64,000 nucleotides of DNA, taken from the NCBI RefSeq assembly GCF_007673235.1, contig NZ_VDZH01000003.1:219158-283157 (forward strand), given 5' to 3'. Of the stretch, positions 19,516 to 27,051 are shown one piece after another. The notes under the pieces were generated by a model that had not been told where the DNA came from, did no database searches, and worked only from the letters and a program-made list of their open reading frames with translations. Origin of the DNA: Curtobacterium pusillum. Its GTDB lineage: Bacteria; Actinomycetota; Actinomycetes; Actinomycetales; Microbacteriaceae. Numbering within the stretch: position 1 is the first letter of the stretch; each line of letters starts with the position of its first letter. The position numbers and the translations under genes are program-made.

Positions 19516-19541
19516 GGCGGGTCCAGAACCGACAGAGGCAC

Positions 19542-19559
19542 GGCCTGGAGGCGCGGTGC
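19542..19559. repeat. Half copy of the dispersed CTGGAGGC repeat
   Basis: GGCCTGGAGGCGCGGTGC lies between the livK terminator and the convergent rarD stop at 19567. Confidence 0.65.
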
Positions 19560-19566
19560 GGGGCCG

Positions 19567-20529
19567 TCAGGCCGCGCCGGCCGCCGTGGGTGCCAGCGCC
19601 CGGCGCCGCGATGCCCGAGCGGCAGCGAACGAGTCGACCGTCAGGATGACCAGGGCCAGCCAGACGATCCCGAAGCCGAACCAGCGGGCGCCGGACATCG
19701 GCTCGTGCTGCACGACGACACCGACGAGCAGCTGCATGATCGGCGCGAGGTACTGCGTCAGCCCGAGCGTGGACAGGCTCACCCGACGGGCAGAGGACGC
19801 GAACAGCAGGAGCGGCACCGCCGTCGCCGGCCCGGTCAGCACCGTCACGAGGACGTGCACCCAGCCCTCGCTCGTGAACGTCACCCCGCCGCCGAGGCCC
19901 GTCGCCCCGAGCACCACGAGCGCGACGACCGCGATCGGCAGCAGCCACACGGTCTCGATCGTCAGCCCGGACAGTGCGTCCACCGTGCCGCCGACGCGCT
20001 TCTTCACGAGCCCGTACAGGCCGAACGAGAACGCCAGCGCGAGCGAGATCCACGGCATGCGGCCGTAGCCCACCGCGATGACGATGACCGCCACGACGCT
20101 GATCCCGACGGCCGTCCACTGCAGCGGGCGGAGGCGTTCGCGGAGCACGACCACGCCGAGCGCGATCGTGACGAGCGGGTTGATGAAGTAGCCGAGCGCG
20201 GCCTCGACCGTGTGGCCGGTGGTCGTCGCCGCGACGTACACGGTCCAGTTCACCAGGATGAGCACCGCGGCGAGGCCCATCACGAGCATCACTCGGCGCT
20301 GGGCCATCAGGGACCGGGTCCGGAGCCACGACCGGGTGACGGCGATCGCCACGGCGCAGAAGACCAGGCCGAAGACGACCCGCCAGGCGACGATCTCGAA
20401 TGCGCCTGCCGGGGCCATCGCCGCGAAGAGCAGGGGCATGAGACCCCAGAGGCCGTACGCGACGATCGCCTGCACGACGCCGACGGATGCCTCGCTGCGG
20501 ACCGGGCGCGCCGGGGTCGGTTCACTCAC
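19567..20529 (-). CDS. rarD: EamA family transporter, RarD type
   Basis: This 320-residue protein has ten predicted helices in two EamA/DMT repeats and RarD marks such as IVAYGLWGLMPLLF, EIVAWRVVFGLVF and PLQWTAVGISVVAVI. Substrate is unknown; RarD relatives are probable metabolite or drug permeases. The start is GTG with TAGGAT exactly 6 nt upstream, predicting a leaderless mRNA. Monocistronic and convergent with livK. Confidence 0.88.
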   Translation of the reverse strand: MSEPTPARPVRSEASVGVVQAIVAYGLWGLMPLLFAAMAPAGAFEIVAWRVVFGLVFCAVAIAVTRSWLRTRSLMAQRRVMLVMGLAAVLILVNWTVYVAATTTGHTVEAALGYFINPLVTIALGVVVLRERLRPLQWTAVGISVVAVIVIAVGYGRMPWISLALAFSFGLYGLVKKRVGGTVDALSGLTIETVWLLPIAVVALVVLGATGLGGGVTFTSEGWVHVLVTVLTGPATAVPLLLFASSARRVSLSTLGLTQYLAPIMQLLVGVVVQHEPMSGARWFGFGIVWLALVILTVDSFAAARASRRRALAPTAAGAA

Positions 20530-20681
20530 GGAACCATCCTAGGAACGGGCACCGACGCTGCGGGGCCGCACCGTGCCTCTCCCCATCGGCACGGCCGCCA
20601 CGCCGCTGGCGCGTCGCGTCGGAACCGGCGACATGGGCCCAGGCCGCTGGAACGCGACCACCTACCGGACGTGCAGACGCA

Positions 20682-20718
20682 CGAACGCCCCGCCGGCCGG
20701 AGCCGAACGGGGCGTTCG
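20682..20718 (-). terminator. groES terminator
   Basis: 11-bp perfect stem (CGAACGCCCCG / CGGGGCGTTCG) with a 15-nt loop, about 33 nt after the groES stop. Confidence 0.75.
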
Positions 20719-20750
20719 CAGCAGAGAACGCTGTCTCAGTGCTCGTTCCT

Positions 20751-21047
20751 TCAGTGCTCGATGACCGCGAGGACGTCGCGGGCCGAGAGGACGAGGAGGT
20801 CCTCGCCCGAGTACTTGACCTCGGTGCCGCCGTACTTCGAGTAGATGACCTTGTCACCCACGGCGACGTCGAGCGGGACGCGGTTGCCGTTGTCGTCGAT
20901 ACGACCCGGACCCACGGCGACGACCTCGCCCTCCTGGGGCTTCTCCTTCGCGGTGTCCGGGATGACCAGACCGGAAGCAGTGGTCTGCTCCGCCTCGACC
21001 TGGCGGATGACGATGCGATCCTCGAGCGGCTTGATGCTGACGGCCAC
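20751..21047 (-). CDS. groS: Co-chaperonin GroES
   Basis: The 98-residue GroES forms the heptameric lid of GroEL. All family blocks are present: [19 protein letters not shown], the mobile loop [24 protein letters not shown] and the C-terminal [19 protein letters not shown] end. No groEL follows; downstream is a terminator, so groES is solitary here, as is common in actinobacteria where groEL copies sit elsewhere. Expression is predicted to be under HrcA through two CIRCE operators. Confidence 0.98.
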   Translation of the reverse strand: MAVSIKPLEDRIVIRQVEAEQTTASGLVIPDTAKEKPQEGEVVAVGPGRIDDNGNRVPLDVAVGDKVIYSKYGGTEVKYSGEDLLVLSARDVLAVIEH

Positions 21048-21095
21048 GGTGACCTCTTCTTTCTCGGTACAGACTCGGTACAGATGAAAACCGTG

Positions 21096-21122
21096 TTGGC
21101 ACTACGCACAGGAGAGTGCCAA
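21096..21122 (-). promoter_or_regulatory. CIRCE element (HrcA operator), proximal
   Basis: TTGGCACTA-N9-GAGTGCCAA is a 27-nt CIRCE element with one arm mismatch, located just downstream of the predicted transcription start of groES. Confidence 0.9.
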
Positions 21123-21130
21123 CCGCCCCA

Positions 21131-21159
21131 ACTCTAGGGCGTCGTTGGCACTCGGTCAA
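21131..21159 (-). promoter_or_regulatory. groES promoter
   Basis: On the minus strand, -35 TTGACC (21154-21159) and -10 TAGAGT (21131-21136) are separated by exactly 17 nt. The -35 box lies inside the distal CIRCE element, so HrcA binding would block polymerase. Confidence 0.88.
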
Positions 21160-21171
21160 TCCGAGTGCCAA
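21145..21171 (-). promoter_or_regulatory. CIRCE element (HrcA operator), distal
   Basis: A perfect CIRCE: TTGGCACTC-N9-GAGTGCCAA. It spans the groES -35 box. With the proximal copy it gives a two-operator arrangement with 22 nt between elements. Confidence 0.93.
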
Positions 21172-21210
21172 CGTCCGACCGGGCTCACGGCGACCTGGGA
21201 GGATCGTCGG

Positions 21211-22428
21211 GTGGAAGCCGCCGATCTCGCCCAGTTGCTGACCCCCGAGGGGATGGCCCTGCTCGACCGTACCCCGGCCGTGTCCGACGGTGGTGAGATC
21301 GTCCGGGTCGTCTCCCGACTGCGCTCCGAGGGCCACGACCCCGGGCTCGTGGCGGCGGTCCTGACGCAGGCCAAGCTGCGCCAGAAGGCCCGCGGGAAGT
21401 TCGGGGACTTCGCCGCACGGATGCTCTTCACCGAGGCCGGCCTCGAACAGGCGACCCGCCTGCAGGTCGCCGCGCAGCACGCCGGGCGCTTCGCCGCGGC
21501 CGGACTGACTCGCGTCGCGGACCTCGGGTGCGGCATCGGCGGGGACGCGATGGCGATGGCCGCGCTCGACCTCGAGGTCACCGCGGTCGACCGCGACGAG
21601 GTGACCGCGGCCGTGGCGACGCACAACCTCGCGCTCTGGCCGAGTGCGCGCGTGGAACTCGGCGACGCGGCCGGGTTCGACCTGTCGCGGGTCGACGGCG
21701 TCTGGATGGACCCGGCGCGGCGCACCTCCGGGCACACGAACACGAAGCGACTGGCCGACCCGGACGACTGGTCCCCCTCGCTCGACACCGTGTTCGCAGC
21801 GGCCACGACGACCCCGACCGGCGTGAAGCTCGGGCCGGGCGTCGACCGCGACCTCATCCCCGACACCGCCGAGGCGCAGTGGACGTCGGTCGACCGCGAG
21901 GTCGTCGAGCTCGCCCTCTGGTTCGGCCCGCTCGCTCGACCCGGCATCCGTCGCGCAGCCACCGTCATCGGGTCGCACGGCATCGCGGAGCTCGTGGGCG
22001 CGTTCGACGCCGATGACGAGCCCGTCGGCCCCCTCGGCGCGTACCTCTACGAACCCGACGGCGCGGTCATCCGAGCACGGCTCATCGGCGACCTCGCCCG
22101 GTCGATCGACGGCCGCATGCTCTCCGACGGCATCGCGTACGTCACCTCGGACCAGGCGGTCGCGACACCGTTCGCTCAGGGGTTCCGGGTCATCGACACG
22201 CTGCCGCTCGACGTCAAGCAGCTCGCCGCACGACTGGCCTCGGACGACATCGGCACCGTCGAGATCAAGAAGCGCGGCGTCGACGTCGACCCGGCGCAGT
22301 TCCGGAAGCGGCTGCGGCTGCGCGGACGCGGTCGCGTCACGCTCGTGCTCACCCGCCTGGAGGGACGACACACCGCGATCCTGTGCGAGCGGCTCACCGA
22401 CGTGGCCGGGCCGGGCGCGGGGCGCTGA
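21211..22428 (+). CDS. Class I SAM-dependent methyltransferase with Thump-like C-terminal domain
   Basis: The GTG at 21211 has GGGAGGA 7 nt upstream and starts a 405-residue protein; the longer frame opening at 21145 would begin inside the CIRCE element and is rejected. A helical N-terminal region (about 1-90) precedes a Rossmann methyltransferase with SAM motif DLGCGIGGDA and the NPPY-like position replaced by MDPARR. The C-terminal ~90 residues (VEIKKRGVDVDPAQFRKRL) match the Thump-like domain typical of this actinobacterial family. An RNA substrate is likely but not known. It diverges from groES. Confidence 0.85.
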   Translation: MEAADLAQLLTPEGMALLDRTPAVSDGGEIVRVVSRLRSEGHDPGLVAAVLTQAKLRQKARGKFGDFAARMLFTEAGLEQATRLQVAAQHAGRFAAAGLTRVADLGCGIGGDAMAMAALDLEVTAVDRDEVTAAVATHNLALWPSARVELGDAAGFDLSRVDGVWMDPARRTSGHTNTKRLADPDDWSPSLDTVFAAATTTPTGVKLGPGVDRDLIPDTAEAQWTSVDREVVELALWFGPLARPGIRRAATVIGSHGIAELVGAFDADDEPVGPLGAYLYEPDGAVIRARLIGDLARSIDGRMLSDGIAYVTSDQAVATPFAQGFRVIDTLPLDVKQLAARLASDDIGTVEIKKRGVDVDPAQFRKRLRLRGRGRVTLVLTRLEGRHTAILCERLTDVAGPGAGR

Positions 22429-22504
22429 CCGGGGCGGCGTTGGGTGCTGAGCGGGTCTGGTGGCCGGGGTGGCGCAGAGCGCTGACCGGGTCCGGACACG
22501 ACGA

Positions 22505-22531
22505 TGGCCGGGTGGCGATGCCACCCGGCCA
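22505..22531. terminator. Convergent bidirectional terminator
   Basis: 12-bp perfect stem (TGGCCGGGTGGC / GCCACCCGGCCA, loop GAT) between the methyltransferase stop and the convergent DUF4190 gene stop. Confidence 0.82.
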
Positions 22532-22548
22532 CACCGGATCCGTCCGGG

Positions 22549-23271
22549 TCAGCCGATGAAGGCGCCCGAGTCGTAGCCGTAGTCGTAGTTGCTCGACGAC
22601 CCCGCGGCCACACCGATGATGATGAACAGCCCGACGATCAGGATGAACAGGCCGGTGAGCACCCACCCGCCGATCACCCCGGCGAGCGCCAGACCTCGTC
22701 CGCCCTCACCCGTCTGCTTGATCTTGCCGAGGGCGATGTGCCCCATGATCGCGCCGGCCGGGCTCGTGAGGATCACGAGCGGCCAGATGATGATGCCGCC
22801 GAAGGCGAAGACGATCGACAGGATCGCGAGCACGTTCGTCTTCGGACGCTGCGCGTAGGGCTGGTAGCCGCCGGGCGCGTAGGCCGGGGCGGCGTACGGG
22901 TTCGATCCCTGCGGAGCGCCGTACGGGTTCTGGTTCGGCTGCTGCGGAGCAGCGTACGGGTTCTGCGGGGCCGCGTAGGGGTTCTGCGGCGCCGCGTACG
23001 GGTTCTGCGGGGCGCCGTAGCCCGGCTGCCCCTGCTGCCCCTGCTGCCCCGGCTGGCCCGGCGCTGCGTACGGGTTGCTCGGCGCGGCGTACGGGTTCTG
23101 CGGTGCGTCCGCGGAGCCCTCGGGAGCAGAAGCCCCGTACTGCTGCGGCTGGCCGAACTCGGGCTGCGCGGCACTCGACGGCGCGCCCTGCTCGGGAGCC
23201 GGCTGGTTCGCGGAGGCCCCACCGTCCGGCGTCGATTCGCCCGGCTTCGGCCACTGGTTCTGATCGGACAC
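22549..23271 (-). CDS. DUF4190 membrane protein with long Pro/Gln/Asn/Tyr repeat N-terminus
   Basis: The GTG at 23271 follows GAGAGGGG and starts a 240-residue protein. Residues about 1-140 are low-complexity, with repeats of QNPYAAP (at least six copies of NPYA). The last ~100 residues form two membrane helices of the DUF4190 type (VLAILSIVFAFGGIIIWPLVI; GVIGGWVLTGLFILIVGLF) around a short loop GHIALGKIKQTGEGG. Such proteins are abundant in actinobacteria, often with signalling or wall-linked roles, but no specific function is established. Confidence 0.8.
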   Translation of the reverse strand: MSDQNQWPKPGESTPDGGASANQPAPEQGAPSSAAQPEFGQPQQYGASAPEGSADAPQNPYAAPSNPYAAPGQPGQQGQQGQPGYGAPQNPYAAPQNPYAAPQNPYAAPQQPNQNPYGAPQGSNPYAAPAYAPGGYQPYAQRPKTNVLAILSIVFAFGGIIIWPLVILTSPAGAIMGHIALGKIKQTGEGGRGLALAGVIGGWVLTGLFILIVGLFIIIGVAAGSSSNYDYGYDSGAFIG

Positions 23272-23382
23272 CGTCCACCCCTCTCGGCACCTCGGTCGTC
23301 GGTGCCCTGTGAATCCTCCCACACACGCCGGGGCAGATCCCGAACCCGCGCACTGCCCGACGCGGCCAGGCGCGCTGCCGCC

Positions 23383-24438
23383 TCAGACCTGGACGGTCGT
23401 CACCGGCAACGTCGAGTCCGCCGCGATCCCGAGGTCGCTCGGTTCGTGGCCCTCGGCGACGAGCCGGGCGCCGACCGCCGCGATCATCGCCCCGTTGTCG
23501 GTGCAGAGGTCGAACGGCGGGATCCGGAGCGCGACCCCGGCCGCCGCGCAGCGTTCCTCGGCCACGGCACGCAGCCGGGCGTTCGCCACCACGCCACCGC
23601 CGAGCAGCAGCCGGTCGACCCCGGTATCCGCGCAGGCGTTCAGGGCCTTCGTCAGGAGCACGTCGACCACGGCCTCCCGGAAGCTCGCGGCGACGTCAGC
23701 TACGGGGACCTCGCGACCCTCGTCGCGGCAGCGCTCGACCCACCGCGCCACGGCGGTCTTCAGCCCGGAGAACGAGAAGTCGTAGCGGTGCGCGGCCATG
23801 TCCTTCGGCAGGGTGAGCCCGCGGGGGAACCGGATCGCGGTCGGGTCGCCGTCCGCCGCCGCCCGGTCGATCTGCGGACCGCCCGGGTACGGCAGCCCGA
23901 GCAACCGTGCGACCTTGTCGAACGCCTCGCCCGCCGCGTCGTCGATGGTCTCGCCGAGGAGCTCGACGTCGCCCACCAGGTCGCGCACGAGCAGCAGGGA
24001 CGTGTGGCCACCCGACACGAGGAGCGCCACCGTCGGCAGCTCGATCTCGGAGCCGTCGGACCGCAGGACGTCGGCACCGACGTGCCCGACCAGGTGGTTC
24101 ACCCCGTACAGCGGCTTGCCCGTCGCCACGGCGAGCGCCTTCGCGGCACCGACCCCGACCATGAGCGCACCGGCGAGGCCCGGGCCGGCGGTGACCGCGA
24201 CGGCGTCGAGTTCGTCGAGGGTGACACCGGCCTGCTCGAGCGCGGCGGACAGCGTCGGGGTCATCGCCTCGAGGTGCGCCCGCGCGGCGACCTCGGGCAC
24301 GACCCCGCCGTAGCGCGCGTGCTCGTCCATGCTCGACGCGATGACGTTCGCGAGCAGGGTGGTCCCCCGCACGATGCCGACGCCCGTCTCGTCGCAGCTC
24401 GTCTCGATGCCGAGCACGAGGGGTTCAGCTGCGGTCAT
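23383..24438 (-). CDS. tsaD: tRNA N6-threonylcarbamoyladenosine transferase TsaD
   Basis: TsaD transfers threonylcarbamoyl to A37 of ANN-decoding tRNAs. The 351-residue Kae1/TsaD protein has the ASKHA phosphate motif ([14 protein letters not shown]), metal ligands in ARAHLEAM and NHLVGHV, the [11 protein letters not shown] motif and the KTAVARW block. It overlaps rimI by 14 nt and is last in tsaB-rimI-tsaD. TsaB is 0.5 kb upstream; TsaE lies about 8 kb away beyond the inserted segment. Confidence 0.97.
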   Translation of the reverse strand: MTAAEPLVLGIETSCDETGVGIVRGTTLLANVIASSMDEHARYGGVVPEVAARAHLEAMTPTLSAALEQAGVTLDELDAVAVTAGPGLAGALMVGVGAAKALAVATGKPLYGVNHLVGHVGADVLRSDGSEIELPTVALLVSGGHTSLLLVRDLVGDVELLGETIDDAAGEAFDKVARLLGLPYPGGPQIDRAAADGDPTAIRFPRGLTLPKDMAAHRYDFSFSGLKTAVARWVERCRDEGREVPVADVAASFREAVVDVLLTKALNACADTGVDRLLLGGGVVANARLRAVAEERCAAAGVALRIPPFDLCTDNGAMIAAVGARLVAEGHEPSDLGIAADSTLPVTTVQV

Positions 24439-24970
24439 CGAGGGTCTCCTGTCCGATCGGTCCCGGGCCGCTGGGTGCCGGGCCGCTGGGTGCCGGGGTC
24501 AGCGATGCCCGCATCACCCACGCGTCGACCCCGTCCGGCTGGTAGTACCGCGGGCGCACGGCGATCCGCTCGAACCCGAACGCGGTGTACATCGTCTGGG
24601 CGACGGGGTTGTCCGCACGGACCTCGAGGAAGACCTCCTGCACGCCGCGGCGTCGGGCCTCGTCGAGGAGCTCGGTGAAGAGCACTCGGCCGATGCCCTT
24701 CCCGCGCTGCTCGGCCGCGACCGCGATGGTCTGGACGTCGGCGACGGGGTTGCCCGCGAGCGACGAGAGCCCCGCGTAGCCGACGATCGTCGGCGCACCG
24801 CCCTCGGTGGTCTCGACCACGACGTAGTACCCGTGTGGCGAGTACAGCTCGCCGGACATCTGCGACGCCGACCAGGCATCCGTCGGGAACGACGTGTGCT
24901 CCAACCACATCACGTCGTCGAGGTCCTGCGGGTGGGCGCGCCGCAGGCGCAGCCCGTCGGGCAGGGTCAC
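24425..24970 (-). CDS. rimI: Ribosomal protein S18 alanine N-acetyltransferase (GNAT)
   Basis: The 181-residue GNAT protein has the acetyl-CoA loop [11 protein letters not shown], preceded by IVGYAGLSS and followed by [19 protein letters not shown], characteristic of RimI. The C-terminal ~20 residues are a Pro/Gly/Ser tail ([12 protein letters not shown]). It overlaps tsaB by 4 nt and tsaD by 14 nt, the normal RimI position between tsaB and tsaD. Confidence 0.93.
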   Translation of the reverse strand: MTLPDGLRLRRAHPQDLDDVMWLEHTSFPTDAWSASQMSGELYSPHGYYVVVETTEGGAPTIVGYAGLSSLAGNPVADVQTIAVAAEQRGKGIGRVLFTELLDEARRRGVQEVFLEVRADNPVAQTMYTAFGFERIAVRPRYYQPDGVDAWVMRASLTPAPSGPAPSGPGPIGQETLDDRS

Positions 24971-25602
24971 TGCTTCACCCGCTTCGGCGCACCCGGCACG
25001 GTCACGTCGGGGTCGCGGAGGTAGAGGGGCGTGTCCTGGGCGAAGGGCGTGCCGGAGGCGAGCCGGTCCGCGGCGAGCGCGCCGAGCCTCCAGGCCGGGA
25101 TGGACGCGACGGTCACGCGGTCCCAGCCCACGGCGTCCGGCCTGGAGGCACGGATCGCCTCGTCGAGGTCGTCCGGCTTCGCGAGTCCCGGACCCGCGAC
25201 GCGCGTGCCGGTCTGGTCGTACACGCTCCAGTAGACCTCGCGCCGGCGGGCGTCCGTCAGGACGACGAACGCGCCGTCCCGGCCGGACGCACGCTGGTCG
25301 GCGGCGACGGCGTCGTGGCTGACGAGGGGGAGGAACGGGACGCCGCGTGCAGCGGCGAAGGTGCGGGCGGCGGCGATGCCGACGCGGAGGCCGGTGAAGG
25401 GCCCCGGACCCATGCCGGCGACGACGCCGGAGACGTCCGCTCCGGTGATGCCGGCCTCGTCGAGGACCTCGGCGAGGAACGGGCCGATCACCTCGGCGTG
25501 ACGGCGGCTGTCCTCGGTGCTCCGCGTCGCGCGCGCCTGGCCGGTGGCTGGGTCGACGACGGCCACGGAGGTCCCGGCGGAGGTGTCGATGGCGAGCAGC
25601 AC
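24967..25602 (-). CDS. tsaB: tRNA t6A biosynthesis protein TsaB
   Basis: TsaB is the ASKHA-fold partner that activates TsaD. The 211-residue protein starts MLLAIDTSAGTSVAVVD and contains GPGPFTGLRVG. The start is GTG with TACGAT exactly 6 nt upstream, so tsaB-rimI-tsaD has its own predicted leaderless promoter just after the terminator of the inserted operon. Two arms of the dispersed repeat (25083-25099 and 25137-25153, one mismatch) lie inside the reading frame without breaking it. Confidence 0.95.
   Translation of the reverse strand: MLLAIDTSAGTSVAVVDPATGQARATRSTEDSRRHAEVIGPFLAEVLDEAGITGADVSGVVAGMGPGPFTGLRVGIAAARTFAAARGVPFLPLVSHDAVAADQRASGRDGAFVVLTDARRREVYWSVYDQTGTRVAGPGLAKPDDLDEAIRASRPDAVGWDRVTVASIPAWRLGALAADRLASGTPFAQDTPLYLRDPDVTVPGAPKRVKQ
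25083..25153. repeat. Dispersed palindromic repeat inside tsaB
   Basis: Arms at 25083-25099 and 25137-25153 (17 bp, one mismatch; core CCGGCCTGGAGGC) enclose 37 nt, all in frame within the tsaB C-terminal half, where they encode IPAWRLGAL-type and IRASRPD-type residues. Confidence 0.6.
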
Positions 25603-25608
25603 CCGTCC

Positions 25609-25614
25609 ATCGTA
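25609..25614 (-). promoter_or_regulatory. -10 element of a predicted leaderless tsaB promoter
   Basis: TACGAT on the minus strand ends 6 nt before the tsaB GTG. No ribosome-binding site is visible between them. Confidence 0.55.
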
Positions 25615-25638
25615 GGCGTGTCGTCGCCCTCCCCGCCC

Positions 25639-25673
25639 CGGGCGGGAGCGCCCCCCACGACCGCTCCCGCCCG
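25639..25673 (-). terminator. Terminator of the sigma factor/membrane partner operon
   Basis: 12-bp perfect stem (CGGGCGGGAGCG / CGCTCCCGCCCG) with an 11-nt loop, 6 nt after the stop of the membrane-partner gene. Confidence 0.8.
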
Positions 25674-25678
25674 AGGGC

Positions 25679-26371
25679 TCATCCCGCCGATCCGGTGACG
25701 GTGAACCGGCGCTCCGGCGACGAGCCGGAGCCCGTGCCGACGGTGGATCCGTCCGCGCTGACGAACGCGGCGCTGGCGGCGAGGCGGAACGTCAGCGTCT
25801 GCGGCGGCACGATCGACGTGGTGGTGCTCCAGCGCCCGTCCGCACCGACGACGATCTGCGGCTGCCCCGGCTGACCGAGTTCCTCGGGCACGGTGCAGGC
25901 CGGCGGCGCGAGCGTGCAGTACTCCGTCAGGTACACGTGCGATCCGGGCGTCCCGGTGCCGGAGATCGTGATCGCGCCGCCGGGACTGGTCGTGCCGTCG
26001 GTCGGTGTCACGATGAGCGGCACGGCGGCCACCGGCAGCGGGCTCGGCGACGGTGCGACCGCGGGCGGGGTCGAGCGGGGAGCCGTCGGTTCCTCGGTGG
26101 GGATGATCGGCGAGCCCACCGGACCGGACGACGCCGACGCTGGGGCGCTGCTCGGGGCATCGGGACCAGCGGCGCTCGAGCCGAACAACTCGGGGTGCGC
26201 GGCGGCGAGCGCGTACCCGCCACCACCCAGTGCGAGGAGCCCGGCCACCACGATCGCGACGACGATGCGGAGCCGACGGAGGGAGCCCCCGGTGCGGGAT
26301 GCTGTGACCTCGTCGCGGAGGACCGCGCGGATCGCGGCGTCTCGCTGCAGGTCGAACCGGACGTCGTTCAT
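25679..26371 (-). CDS. Single-pass membrane protein paired with sigma factor, possible anti-sigma
   Basis: The 230-residue protein has a short cytosolic segment (about 1-32, basic), one helix (about 33-57), a Pro/Ser-rich linker and an extracytoplasmic domain of about 110 residues. That domain has Ig-like beta character (VTPTDGTTSPGGAITISGTGTPGSHVYL), with two Cys about 7 apart. It overlaps the sigma gene by 4 nt (ATGA). Position and topology suggest a membrane sensor of the sigma factor, but no zinc-binding anti-sigma HxxxCxxC motif is seen in the short cytosolic part, so a true anti-sigma role is uncertain. Confidence 0.6.
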   Translation of the reverse strand: MNDVRFDLQRDAAIRAVLRDEVTASRTGGSLRRLRIVVAIVVAGLLALGGGGYALAAAHPELFGSSAAGPDAPSSAPASASSGPVGSPIIPTEEPTAPRSTPPAVAPSPSPLPVAAVPLIVTPTDGTTSPGGAITISGTGTPGSHVYLTEYCTLAPPACTVPEELGQPGQPQIVVGADGRWSTTTSIVPPQTLTFRLAASAAFVSADGSTVGTGSGSSPERRFTVTGSAG

Positions 26372-26961
26372 CGTGCTTCCTCCTTCGACGTGAGGCCGGC
26401 GAGTGGATCGGTGCTGCCGGAGGGTCCGCTGAGCTGTTCGGCGAGCCGGCGCTTCGCCCGGGAGAGTCGGGACTTCACGGTGCCGACGGGTACGCCGAGT
26501 GCGGCAGCGGCGGCCTCCATCGGCAGCTCGCCGACGACGCAGAGGACCAGGACGTCGCGGTCCGGCGTACGGAGCGAGGCGAGCGCCCGACGCACCGCCG
26601 ACCGTTCCGGGCCGGAGTCGACGTCGTCGAAGGCTTCCTCGGCCTCGGCGCGGACCGGAGCGAGCGACGCGATGCGGTCCATCGCCGCACGGTGACGACG
26701 GGCCGCCCGTGCCACGTTCCGGACGACGTTGTTCGTGGTCACCAGCAGCCAGGGCAGCACCGACCCGTCGACGACCCGGACGTCCGCGCGGCGGCGCCAG
26801 GCTTCGAGGAACACCAGCGCGGTGACGTCCTCCGCTTCGATCCGGGAGCGCAACAGACGTGCGGCCTGTCCGAACACCCGGTCGCGGTGTCGTTCGTACA
26901 CCTGCTCGTACGCGCGCGGGTCACCGTTCCGCGCTGCGTGCCACAGTCCTTCGTCGTCCAC
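26368..26961 (-). CDS. RNA polymerase sigma-70 family (ECF-type) sigma factor
   Basis: The 197-residue protein has sigma region 2 (about residues 20-90, AYEQVYERHRDRVFGQAARLL ... FLEAWRRR) and region 4 (about 125-180, DRDVLVLCVVGELPMEAAAAALGVPVGTVKSRLSRAKRRL). The start is GTG. It is cotranscribed with the membrane protein that overlaps its end and lies 90 nt downstream of pnkp on the same strand. Its regulon cannot be inferred from the sequence. Confidence 0.9.
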   Translation of the reverse strand: MDDEGLWHAARNGDPRAYEQVYERHRDRVFGQAARLLRSRIEAEDVTALVFLEAWRRRADVRVVDGSVLPWLLVTTNNVVRNVARAARRHRAAMDRIASLAPVRAEAEEAFDDVDSGPERSAVRRALASLRTPDRDVLVLCVVGELPMEAAAAALGVPVGTVKSRLSRAKRRLAEQLSGPSGSTDPLAGLTSKEEAR

Positions 26962-27051
26962 CGTCTGCTTCCCCGTTCCGGTCCCTTTCCCAGTTGGTGT
27001 CCGGTCGGGGCCGATCGGGGCCGATCGGTTCCATCGGGGTGCTCGCGAGTG

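Noticed and set aside
21145..22428. Longer start for the methyltransferase at a TTG inside the distal CIRCE
   Set aside because: The start would be within the groES operator and has no ribosome-binding site; the GTG at 21211 has GGGAGGA.
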